Positions 7,501-13,756 of a DNA stretch of 64,000 bases are shown here, piece after piece. This stretch comes from Actinoplanes sp. NBC_00393 (GTDB lineage: Bacteria; Actinomycetota; Actinomycetes; Mycobacteriales; Micromonosporaceae), in NCBI RefSeq assembly GCF_036053395.1, contig NZ_CP107942.1, positions 772,501 through 836,500 of the forward strand, given 5' to 3'. The stretch's first letter is position 1. Each line of letters starts with the position of its first letter. The position numbers and the translations under genes were made by a program. Below the pieces are notes generated by a model, which saw only the letters and a program-made list of their open reading frames with translations, made no database searches and was not told where the DNA came from.

Positions 7501-8592
7501 CAGCCGGGCATCGGCCGCCCAGCGCTGCTTGGCCCGCGCCTGCGTGGCCCAGCCGATCAGCGCCCCGAGCAGCGGAATCAGCGGCAGGGTGAACAACGCG
7601 ATCACCGCAGACGCCGGGTCCACAACGGCCAGCCCGACGACAACCGCCGGCGGCAGAACGACGCCGAGCACCAGGGCCGGAAGATAGCCGGAGAACCAGG
7701 GCCGAAGCGAGTCCAGCCCCGTGCCGAGGACCGCAGTCAGGCGGCCCGCACCGAACGACGCGACCCACGCCGGCCCGCGCCGCACCATGGCCGCCAACAG
7801 CGACCGCCGCAGTTCATCGGTGACCCGAGCCGCCGTACGCCGAGCCACCACCTGCTCCACCCACGCAAGCCCGGCCCGCACCGCGAACGCCCCCGCCAGC
7901 AGCCCCACAGCCGCCATCCGAGGCTCCGCCGTGGCGCCACCCGCCACGAACCCATCCGCAACAAACCCGCCGGCGCCGAACCCACCCGCCCCGAACCCAC
8001 CCGCAACGATCCAGCACAACGCCACCGCGATGGTCAGCGTCGCCGCGGCCTGCCCGATCCCGATGACAGCGAGCAGCCCGATCCCCACCCGACTGGCCCG
8101 CGCATGCCGCAAAAGCCGCGGATCAACCGGCCCCCGCTTACCCCGCCGCCTCGTCCCGCCCCGCGACCCGGTCCCGCGCTGCGATCGGGTTTCGTCCTGC
8201 GATCCGGTTCCGTCTCCCGGCGCGGTCGCGCGCTGCGGTCCGATTCCGTCCTGCAGTTCGATGCTGCGCTGCGGTCCGATTCCGTCCTGCAGTTCAATGC
8301 TGCGCTGCGGTCCGGTTCCGCGCCGCAGCGCCACCGATTCGTCGTTCCGTCGCGCGATCTTGGGCCTTGTGCCACACCCCGATGTGGTCGACAGCGCAAG
8401 ATCCACGCGGGCTCCGCGGCGCAGCCAGATCTTGGGCCGCCAACCACCTCCCGGCGTGGTCAATCGCTCAAGATCGCCCGGCGTGGGGTGCGATGCCGCC
8501 GAAGCGGAAGGAACGGCGGAGGCGGAGCCGAAAAGGGCGCGAAGAAGGGCCGGCCGGCCGGAAGGCAGCGGGAAAGCGCGCCCGGCAGTCAC
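4492..8592 (-). CDS. cydDC: CydDC fusion: heterodimer-type ABC exporter needed for cytochrome bd assembly
   Basis: A 1366-residue fusion of CydD (about 148-730) and CydC (about 780-1366), each with a six-helix membrane domain and an ATPase domain. CydD has Walker A GRSGAGKTT near residue 562, signature SSGQRQRLALA and Walker B LLLDEPTAHLD near 682; CydC has GRSGSGKST near 1192, SGGQRRRL and LLILDEPTEGID near 1316. The family exports thiols or handles heme and is needed to mature cytochrome bd. The GTG start overlaps the cydB stop (GTGA, 8589-8592), so translation is coupled. Unusual is a 145-residue N-terminal extension made of two 16-residue repeats (residues 40-55 and 64-79) and 12-residue IELQDGIGPQ-type repeats, coming from DNA repeats; a GAGGF repeat also lies in an early loop of CydD. 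Confidence 0.93.
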   Translation of the reverse strand: MTAGRAFPLPSGRPALLRALFGSASAVPSASAASHPTPGDLERLTTPGGGWRPKIWLRRGARVDLALSTTSGCGTRPKIARRNDESVALRRGTGPQRSIELQDGIGPQRSIELQDGIGPQRATAPGDGTGSQDETRSQRGTGSRGGTRRRGKRGPVDPRLLRHARASRVGIGLLAVIGIGQAAATLTIAVALCWIVAGGFGAGGFGAGGFVADGFVAGGATAEPRMAAVGLLAGAFAVRAGLAWVEQVVARRTAARVTDELRRSLLAAMVRRGPAWVASFGAGRLTAVLGTGLDSLRPWFSGYLPALVLGVVLPPAVVVGLAVVDPASAVIALFTLPLIPLLGALIGWATQARAKQRWAADARLAGHFLDVVRGLATLKVFGRAERQTEVIADLTDRHRSATMRVLRVAFLSSTALDLVGTLSVGLIAVQAGLRVAAGSMDLAPALLAILLAPEAYRPLREMAARYHASTDATAVIADVDEILASDTTESTETRDIHGTGAEASGTGRGDSVRLALSPIAAGRWGVRVTGLRARYPGAAVDALRLDELGVRAGELVALRGRSGAGKTTALRVLAGLQSAEAGAVAVGRTFYLPQRPALPHARAVAEVFPPGATADEIRAALRTVGLDGEITAETALSEHGGGISSGQRQRLALAALLHRAGSGSAEPAGVRRGSGPVVTLLLDEPTAHLDAAAEQLVIERLQAFAGRGCAVLVVAHRPALLAAVDRIVDLQPPAGGPGPSRHNGRTGSPNDSEPADTHLSQGNAAGTGDQARSGNREPIRDRAAFGDAGPAAGSGSPAGVEVTAQRWGWLRRPVVAVVLGAAASLAGVLLTGAAAWLLVRASSLPPVLSLSAAVVLVRGSAVARPLLRYLERLVSHDVAFARLGGRRARVYAELIPRVPGRLAHRRGDLLTRLVDDVDAQVDGLLRGRLPALAATGTVTVAGLAVVLTAPVVVVPLVVGVLVAGVLAPAMAARQAARLDAATGVARARLRDAVVETVDGVEELGAGSGRLGVPEERSLSLAELEARGAREAGLAAAVAHLGWGAAAAGTALVLAGAGLPAEWSAVLLLGMIVLGETVVALPEAAIARRQATGAARRVAALTSEPLPSAGPQQTATASGRQPVEDTSRLKEGQAGWRPGSAPAGGGEAGVVAGCAVRVSGLVAGWDADRPPVLDGLELNLPAGSRTAVTGRSGSGKSTLAAVLGRLLAPRTGVVEIDGRDVREPAEDSRPVVLVGDETSHVFASTVRENLRLASPGASDAQLVAVLERVGLGSWLAGLPDGLDTWLGTGGSTVSGGQRRRLATARALLTEPGLLILDEPTEGIDEAGARELMADLLDASSGRTVLVLAHRAEGLDLVDRVLELRDVR
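8231..8320. repeat. 36-bp tandem repeat inside cydDC
   Basis: CGCTGCGGTC recurs at 8231, 8267 and 8303, exactly 36 bp apart, giving two and a half nearly identical units. Each unit encodes 12 residues (RSIELQDGIGPQ) in the N-terminal extension of CydDC. Confidence 0.85.
8356..8475. repeat. Pair of 48-bp two-stem palindromic elements
   Basis: Two units of exactly 48 bp (8356-8403 and 8428-8475), starts 72 bp apart. Both have outer arms GATCTTG/CAAGATC, GGCC after the left arm, and an inner CCAC-N8-GTGG stem, while the remaining bases differ. This conservation of stems rather than sequence is what REP-like or small mobile palindromes show. Both are read in frame by cydDC as 16-residue peptides. 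Confidence 0.75.
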
Positions 8593-9569
8593 GACGCGAC
8601 CCGTTCGCTGGCTACGCGGCGGCGGAAGACCCAGTAGGACCAGGCCTGGTAGACGAGCACGCCGGGCAGGATCAGAACCCCGGCGATCGTGATCAGCTGC
8701 AAGGCTTCCGGGCCGGCCGCCGCGCCTGAGCGGGTCAGGCTCCAGGCCGGGTCCAGGGTGCTGCGCAGCACCACCGAGCCGTGCGCTGTGAAGACCGCGA
8801 CCACCGCCCCGGCCACCGCGGCCGCCACCGCCGCGAAAGCGCCGGCCTCGCGGGACCGTCGCGCCTGCAGACCGGCCACGAAGACCAGGGCCGCGGCGGC
8901 GAGGACGAGCCGGTTGCCCGTACCGATGCCGATGAGCAGAAGGGTGACCGCCCCGCCGGTGCCGGTGTGCCGGGCCAGGTCGCGGGCCCGGCGGCGGACC
9001 GGGCCGGTGGTGCGCAGCGCGAGGAACGTCGCGCCGAGCATGACCGCCGCGAGCAGGGCGGCGAGCGCGCCCAGCCCGGCGGCGGGGCTGATCAGCGGGG
9101 ACAGGCTGCGGGACAGGCCGGTGCCGGTGACTTCGCCGTTGGCGCCGAGGGCGAGGCCGTCGACGAGGATGCCGAGCACCGCGCCCCAGAGCAGCACGAC
9201 GCCGGCCGAGCTGGCCGACAGCAGCCAGTCGCTGCGGCGCTGCCAGCCGGGCGAGTCGTGTTTGCCGCGGAACTCCAGGGCGACGCCGCGGACCGCGAGC
9301 AGCAGCAGGATCAGGACCATCGGCAGGTAGAGGCCGGAGAGCAGGGCGGCGTACCAGTCGGGGAACGCGGCGAAGGTGACCCCGATGGCGGCGACCAGCC
9401 AGACTTCGTTGCCGTCCCAGAACGGGCCGATCGTACGGATGACCGCCCCCCGCTCGTGCGGCGACCGGCCGACGACGGGCCCGAGGATGCCGACGCCGAA
9501 GTCGAAGCCTTCGAGGACGAAGTAGAGCACCCAGGCGAGGACGAGTACCGCGAACCAGAAGGTGATCAT
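8589..9569 (-). CDS. cydB: Cytochrome bd ubiquinol oxidase subunit II
   Basis: A 326-residue integral membrane protein with about eight to nine helices. It starts ITFWFAVLVLAWVLYFVLEGFDFGVG, the conserved CydB opening, followed by the family motif GPFWDGNEVWLVAA. CydB forms the cytochrome bd quinol oxidase with CydA, a high-affinity terminal oxidase that reduces oxygen without pumping protons. The ATG at 9569 has AGGAG nine bases upstream; an upstream extension of the frame is only a shadow of cydA. It lies 11 bases behind cydA and its stop overlaps the cydDC GTG. Confidence 0.96.
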   Translation of the reverse strand: MITFWFAVLVLAWVLYFVLEGFDFGVGILGPVVGRSPHERGAVIRTIGPFWDGNEVWLVAAIGVTFAAFPDWYAALLSGLYLPMVLILLLLAVRGVALEFRGKHDSPGWQRRSDWLLSASSAGVVLLWGAVLGILVDGLALGANGEVTGTGLSRSLSPLISPAAGLGALAALLAAVMLGATFLALRTTGPVRRRARDLARHTGTGGAVTLLLIGIGTGNRLVLAAAALVFVAGLQARRSREAGAFAAVAAAVAGAVVAVFTAHGSVVLRSTLDPAWSLTRSGAAAGPEALQLITIAGVLILPGVLVYQAWSYWVFRRRVASERVAS

Positions 9570-9580
9570 GTCGAGTGCTC

Positions 9581-10990
9581 CTAGTAGGCCGGGGCGGGTT
9601 CGGCGGAGGACGGGGCGGGCCCCTCCACGGGGACGAGCGGTTCGCGGGACAGGTGCACGACGAGCCGGCACCACGCCACCGCCAGCAGCCCGTAGACCAG
9701 CGTGAACCCGGCCAGCGACGCGATCACCTCGGCGCTGGTGAGCCCGGGGGAGATGCCGTCGGACACCTTGGAGATGCCGAACGCCAGCCAGGGTTGCCGC
9801 GCCGTCTCGGTGAAGATCCAGCCGAAGGTGTTGGCCGCCGCCGGCAGGATCGGCGCGATCAGGACGAAGCGCCGCAGCCAGCGCGGAGTGCCCTGGCCGG
9901 GCCGCAGAACGCGGGGGAGCCTTGTGAGCCGCAGCGACGAGGTGGACCACAGATGGAAGGCAGCGAGAATCATCGCCAGGATCCCGGCGCCCATCATCAG
10001 ACGGAACGTCCAGAACGCCACCGGGATCATCGGGATGTAGCTGCCCGGTCCGTACTGGGCCACGTACGCCGCCTGCAGATCGTCGATGCCCTGCACGGTC
10101 CCGTCGAACGAGCCGGTGCCGAGGAACGACAGCAGATAGGGCACCTCGATGCTGAAGAACGGCCGGTCGTGCCCGAGCGACCCGATCGCGAACAGCGAGA
10201 ACGGCGCCCCGGTGGTGGTCTCGTAGAGCGCTTCGGCGGCCGCCATCTTCATCGGCTGCACAGCGGTCATCACCTTGCCGAGGTGGTCGCCGCTGATCGC
10301 CACCGCCGCCCCGCCGACCAGCATGATCCAGGCGCCGAGCCGGGAAAGCGTGCGGAACGCGGTGTCCGCCGAGGCCCGCCAGATGCCGATCGCCATCAGC
10401 AGCCCGCCGCCGGCCATCGCGCACCCGGCGATGGTGTGCGGGAACGCCGCGAGCACCACCTCGTTGGTGAGCAGCTCGGTGAAGCTGGTCAGGTGCGCCC
10501 GCCCGGTCTCCGGGTCCAGCGCGTACGCCACCGGGTTCTGCATGAACGAGTTGGCGGCCAGGATGATGTACGCCGACAGCAGCGTCCCCACCGCGACCAC
10601 CACGATCGTCGCCGCGTGCAGCCGGCGGGGGAGCCGGTCCCACCCGAAGTACCAGAGCGCCAGGAACGTCGCCTCGAGGAAGAACGCGAGCATGCCCTCG
10701 ATGGCCAGCGTCGGCCCGAACACGTCACCGTAGAACCGGGCGAACGCGCTCCACCCCAGCCCGAACTGGAACTCCTGGACCAGTCCGGTGACCACGCCGA
10801 CGGCGAACGTGACGATCAGCAGCTTGCCGACGAACTTGGTGAGGTGCAGGTACTTGTCCTTGCCGGTGCGCATCCAGGTCAGCTGCAGGCCGGCGGCGGC
10901 CGCCGACAGGCAGATCGACAACGGTACGAACAGGTAGTGGTAGATCGTCACGACCGCGAACTGCAGCCGGGTCAGATCGAGCACGTCCAC
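9581..10990 (-). CDS. cydA: Cytochrome bd ubiquinol oxidase subunit I
   Basis: About 469 residues, the short-Q-loop form. CydA carries hemes b558, b595 and d and the quinol site. The N-terminus MDVLDLTRLQFAVVTIYHYLFVPL matches the family, with the heme-ligand His in HYLF; later come GPTLAIEGMLAFFLEATFLALW and the GRQPW-like RQPWLAFGISKVSDG. I chose GTG 10990, with GGGGG five bases upstream; GTG 11002 is an in-frame alternative lacking a ribosome site. It heads the cydA-cydB-cydDC operon. The promoter region holds two BlaI-type palindromes shared with the divergent blaI-like gene. Confidence 0.95.
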   Translation of the reverse strand: MDVLDLTRLQFAVVTIYHYLFVPLSICLSAAAAGLQLTWMRTGKDKYLHLTKFVGKLLIVTFAVGVVTGLVQEFQFGLGWSAFARFYGDVFGPTLAIEGMLAFFLEATFLALWYFGWDRLPRRLHAATIVVVAVGTLLSAYIILAANSFMQNPVAYALDPETGRAHLTSFTELLTNEVVLAAFPHTIAGCAMAGGGLLMAIGIWRASADTAFRTLSRLGAWIMLVGGAAVAISGDHLGKVMTAVQPMKMAAAEALYETTTGAPFSLFAIGSLGHDRPFFSIEVPYLLSFLGTGSFDGTVQGIDDLQAAYVAQYGPGSYIPMIPVAFWTFRLMMGAGILAMILAAFHLWSTSSLRLTRLPRVLRPGQGTPRWLRRFVLIAPILPAAANTFGWIFTETARQPWLAFGISKVSDGISPGLTSAEVIASLAGFTLVYGLLAVAWCRLVVHLSREPLVPVEGPAPSSAEPAPAY

Positions 10991-11004
10991 GAGGTCCCCC
11001 ACTT

Positions 11005-11041
11005 CTACGACGCCTCGTAGTAGATACTACGCCGCGTAGTA
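11005..11041. promoter_or_regulatory. BlaI/MecI-type operators in the cydA-blaI promoter region
   Basis: Two adjacent palindromes: CTACGA-CGCC-TCGTAG (11005-11020, perfect) and TACTACGCCGCGTAGTA (11025-11041, perfect around 11033). The TACTAC/GTAGTA core is close to the TACA/TGTA dyads known for BlaI-family repressors. The right palindrome covers the likely -35 of the blaI-like gene and both lie just upstream of cydA. Confidence 0.78.
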
Positions 11042-11054
11042 CGACAAGTTGAAG

Positions 11055-11060
11055 TAGACT
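11055..11060 (+). promoter_or_regulatory. -10 hexamer of a leaderless blaI-like transcript
   Basis: TAGACT followed by six bases and the ATG at 11067, with no ribosome binding site between. That spacing puts transcription start at or next to the ATG. Confidence 0.55.
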
Positions 11061-11066
11061 CCGGGC

Positions 11067-11420
11067 ATGGCAATGGGCGACCTCGAGCGCGAGGTCATGA
11101 CGAAGCTGTGGGACGCGCGCGAGCCGCTCACCGTCCGGCAGGTGCACGAGCTGCTCAGCCGTGACCGCGACCTGGCGTACACGACGGTGATGACCGTGCT
11201 GGACCGGCTCGCCAAGAAGAAGCTCGTGACCCAGCAGAAGGCGGACCGCGCTTATCGGTACGCGCCGGCGCAGACCCGCGAGGAGATGACCGCCGGGCTG
11301 ATGCTCGACGCGCTCAGCGCCACCCCCGACCGCGACGCCGCCCTGGCGTACTTCGTCGGTCAGCTGCCCCCGGACGCTCTCAAGGCGGCTATCGAAGCGG
11401 CGCGCAACCCCGAGCGGTGA
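11067..11420 (+). CDS. BlaI/MecI/CopY family transcriptional repressor
   Basis: A 117-residue winged-helix repressor. MGDLEREVMTKLWDAREPLTVRQVHELL followed by LAYTTVMTVLDRLAKKKLV is the BlaI/CopY DNA-binding domain, and the rest is the dimer helix pair. In BlaI systems a BlaR/M56 membrane protease triggers cleavage or release of the repressor; here the next gene is exactly such a protease, overlapping by four bases. The divergent promoter palindromes point to control of its own operon and of cydABDC, as for respiratory genes of mycobacterial BlaI regulons (family knowledge). No Cys or His pair suggests a metal sensor. The mRNA is probably leaderless. Confidence 0.93.
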   Translation: MAMGDLEREVMTKLWDAREPLTVRQVHELLSRDRDLAYTTVMTVLDRLAKKKLVTQQKADRAYRYAPAQTREEMTAGLMLDALSATPDRDAALAYFVGQLPPDALKAAIEAARNPER

Positions 11421-12325
11421 CCGCCCTCCTGCTCGGCGCGCTCGGGCTCGCCCTCTCCCTGATCGCGCCGGGGATCCTGGCGCACGTCCGCTGGCTCGAC
11501 CGTGCCCCGGTCGCCGGCGTCCTGCTCTGGCAGGCGCTCACGCTGACCGCGGTGCTCTGCGCCCTCGGCGTCGTCCTCGCCGCCCCGGAAGAGGTGACCC
11601 GCGCCGCCGGCGCCCGTCACCCGGAGACCGTGGCCGCGCTGATCTTCTCCCTCGCGGTGGCCGCGACCATCGTGATCCGTCTGCTGATCTCGCTCGGCCG
11701 GGTCAGCTACCGGGCCCGGGCCCGTCGCGCCCGGCACCGGATGCTTGTCGACTTGCTCGACCGGGTGGAGCGCCGGGAAGAGATCAAGGGCGGCGAGGTA
11801 CGCGTACTCGACGGCCCCCTCCCGATGGCGTACTGCGTCCCCGGCCGGGACCCCCGCGTGGTCCTGAGCGACGGCGTCCTGCAGGTGCTCGACCCCGAAC
11901 AGGTCGACGCGGTCCTCGCCCACGAGCGCGCCCACCTGCGGCACAAGCACGAGCTGGTGATGGAGTCGTTCACCGCGTTCTACCGGGCGGTGCCCCGGCC
12001 GCTGCGGAGCAGGGCGCCGCTGGACGCCGTACACCTGCTGTTGGAGATGGTGGCCGATGATGCCGCGCGGCGCCGCACCGGGCCGGCGCCGCTGCGGGCC
12101 GCGCTTGCTCGTCTCGCCGACGCCGTCCCCCTGGCGGAGGAGGTGGCCGCCGACCCGGAGGGTGAATCACGTCGCCGGCGCCTGGCCCGGCTGGACGGCC
12201 CGGACCGTAGCTCCACGACACTGACCGTCGCCGCGACCACCGCCGCGGTAGGCCTACTCGTGTTACCCACCGTAGTCCTGGTCGTCCCCTGGCTCGGCAA
12301 AGCCCTGAACACTTGGCCGTTCTGA
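11417..12325 (+). CDS. M56 family (BlaR1/MecR1-like) membrane metallopeptidase
   Basis: A 302-residue membrane protein with helices near residues 3-20, 30-55, 75-95 and 268-292. The zinc motif HERAH at 169-173 (LAHERAHLRHKHE) follows GVLQVLDPEQVDAVLA, the family context. M56 peptidases sense a signal at the membrane and inactivate a BlaI-type repressor; here there is no large external penicillin-binding sensor domain, so the signal must be sensed by the membrane part or a partner. The GTG start overlaps the blaI stop (GTGA), so the two are made together. Confidence 0.92.
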   Translation: MTALLLGALGLALSLIAPGILAHVRWLDRAPVAGVLLWQALTLTAVLCALGVVLAAPEEVTRAAGARHPETVAALIFSLAVAATIVIRLLISLGRVSYRARARRARHRMLVDLLDRVERREEIKGGEVRVLDGPLPMAYCVPGRDPRVVLSDGVLQVLDPEQVDAVLAHERAHLRHKHELVMESFTAFYRAVPRPLRSRAPLDAVHLLLEMVADDAARRRTGPAPLRAALARLADAVPLAEEVAADPEGESRRRRLARLDGPDRSSTTLTVAATTAAVGLLVLPTVVLVVPWLGKALNTWPF

Positions 12326-12454
12326 TCACGCAAAGTAGCCGACGAAGCGCGGACGGTTTCGCCACGTGGGCACGCTTCAGTTACGTCCTTGATCCGAGTA
12401 CGGTGGTCCCCGGTTCGACAGCCCCCCATCGGCCATCCGGCCGATCTGGACGAG

Positions 12455-12585
12455 CCACCGCCTAGTCGCCCGCGAGGGCGAACCGGGGAACCAGGTAACC
12501 GGGGTGAAGCCGCGGCGACGCGGCCGGGCGCGCTTCCCGCCCGAACCCGTCAGCTAACCCGGTCGGCGGCCGAGTGGGAAGAAAG
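12455..12585 (+). promoter_or_regulatory. Cyclic di-AMP riboswitch (ydaO/yuaA class)
   Basis: The leader of the NlpC/P60 gene carries the conserved blocks of the ydaO class in order: GAACCGGGGAACCAGG (12479-), CGGGGTGAAGCCG, a variable stem (GCGGCGACGCGGC), then CCCGAACCCGTCAGCTAACC (12540-12559) and GGTCGGCGG. In actinobacteria this riboswitch controls resuscitation-factor and NlpC/P60 hydrolase genes and turns expression off when c-di-AMP is high. Edges are approximate; an outer helix may begin near 12400. Confidence 0.85.
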
Positions 12586-12599
12586 GACAACGCACCTTC

Positions 12600-13565
12600 G
12601 TGAAACGGATTGTGCGCGGCCTGATCTGCGCCGTGGCCGCGGCTGGGCTCGTGCTCACCGGATCGGCCGTTGCCCACGCCGAGCCCACCCCCTCCGACAT
12701 CGAGAAGAAGATCGATACGGAGTGGAACAAGCTCGAACCCGTCATCGAGCAGTACAACGACGTCCACGGCAAGCTGAAGAAGCTGCAGAAGCAGCAGAAA
12801 CAGCTGGAGAAGACCCTGGCCCCGCTGCAGGCCCAGGTGGACGCCGCCATGGTCGAGGTCCGCGGCCTCGCGGTGGACGCCTACATGCAGGGGCCGCCGA
12901 GCGCGCTCAACGCGATCATGAGTGGCGACCCGGACGGCCTGACCGAGAAGCTCACCCTCCTCGACCAGCTGGCCTACAACCGGGAGCAGTCGATCGCCGA
13001 CGTGGCGCGGCTGCGCGACAAGTACGCAGCCGACAAGGCGAAGGTGGACCAGCTCGCCTCCGAGATCGCCGTCCGTGACAAGGATCTGGCGTCGAAGAAG
13101 ACGACGATCGAGGGCGAGATCGAGGACCTCCAGCAGCTGCGGATCGATGCGTACGGCACGGCGGACGTCAACGACGGCCCGCTGCGGACCGGTCCGTGCC
13201 CGGTGACGTACACCAACGACAAGGGTGGTCGCGCGGCCCAGAAGGCGTGCGACCTGATCGGCAAGCCCTACGTCTTCGGCTCCAACGGCCCGAACAGCTA
13301 CGACTGCTCAGGCCTGACGCAGGAGGCCTGGGGTTCGGTCGGCGTCCACCTCGAGCACTACACGAAAGACCAGTGGGGATCCACCTCACCGGTCAGCCGT
13401 GCCGAGCTGAAGCCGGGTGACCTGGTCTTCTACTACTCGGACCTGCACCACGTCGCCCTCTACATCGGCGGCGGCAAGGTGGTGCACGCGCCGCACACGG
13501 GCGACCACGTGCGGATGGCGTCGATCGATCGCGGCCCGATCGCTGGCTATCGCCGACCGGGCTAG
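12600..13565 (+). CDS. Secreted NlpC/P60 peptidoglycan endopeptidase
   Basis: A 321-residue exported hydrolase. Residues 1-27 are a signal peptide ending AVAHAEP; residues 32-185 are two long coiled-coil helices (KLKKLQKQQKQLEKT); a Gly/Pro linker leads to the NlpC/P60 domain at 205-321. Catalytic residues are Cys236 in SYDCSGLT, His in LHHVALYIG, and a third polar His in HAPHTG. It cleaves D-Glu/meso-Dap-type peptide bonds in the wall, with the coiled coil holding it inactive or tethering it, as in RipA/RipC of mycobacteria. The GTG start has AAGGA upstream. It is preceded by a c-di-AMP riboswitch and followed by a strong terminator, so it is a single-gene unit. Confidence 0.94.
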   Translation: MKRIVRGLICAVAAAGLVLTGSAVAHAEPTPSDIEKKIDTEWNKLEPVIEQYNDVHGKLKKLQKQQKQLEKTLAPLQAQVDAAMVEVRGLAVDAYMQGPPSALNAIMSGDPDGLTEKLTLLDQLAYNREQSIADVARLRDKYAADKAKVDQLASEIAVRDKDLASKKTTIEGEIEDLQQLRIDAYGTADVNDGPLRTGPCPVTYTNDKGGRAAQKACDLIGKPYVFGSNGPNSYDCSGLTQEAWGSVGVHLEHYTKDQWGSTSPVSRAELKPGDLVFYYSDLHHVALYIGGGKVVHAPHTGDHVRMASIDRGPIAGYRRPG

Positions 13566-13574
13566 AGCACTCCA

Positions 13575-13621
13575 CGAAACGGTCGCTGTCAGCATCGGGC
13601 AGCGGCCGTTTCGCATTTTCC
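13575..13621 (+). terminator. Rho-independent terminator after the NlpC/P60 gene
   Basis: Stem CGAAACGGtCGCTG (13575-13588) pairs with CAGCGgCCGTTTCG (13600-13613), followed by CATTTTCC. Confidence 0.85.
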
Positions 13622-13742
13622 GGTACGCGTGACGAAAAGTCCCCGCTCTCCCACCGCGAGCCCCAGCCCGCTTGCGGCCCTGACGCGCCTTTCGCGTGTG
13701 GCTTCTGGTCACCGTCACGGACAGGCCCTCAGCGGACCGGGG

Positions 13743-13748
13743 CATAAT
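13743..13748 (+). promoter_or_regulatory. -10 hexamer of the AAA ATPase gene
   Basis: CATAAT lies eight bases before the ATG at 13757 with no ribosome binding site, which fits a leaderless or near-leaderless start. Confidence 0.5.
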
Positions 13749-13756
13749 CGCCTCTC

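Noticed and set aside
4234..8637. Very long plus-strand open frame (about 1467 codons) opposite cydDC
   Set aside because: It is antisense to a gene with complete ABC motifs; the translation is Pro/Arg/His-rich with no domain, a usual shadow in GC-rich DNA.
8589..10643. 684-codon version of cydB
   Set aside because: The extension runs in another frame of cydA; the ATG at 9569 has a ribosome site and the family N-terminus.
12326..12454. tRNA-like GGTTCGA segment near 12413
   Set aside because: No acceptor or anticodon stems could be formed around it; it is part of the riboswitch leader.
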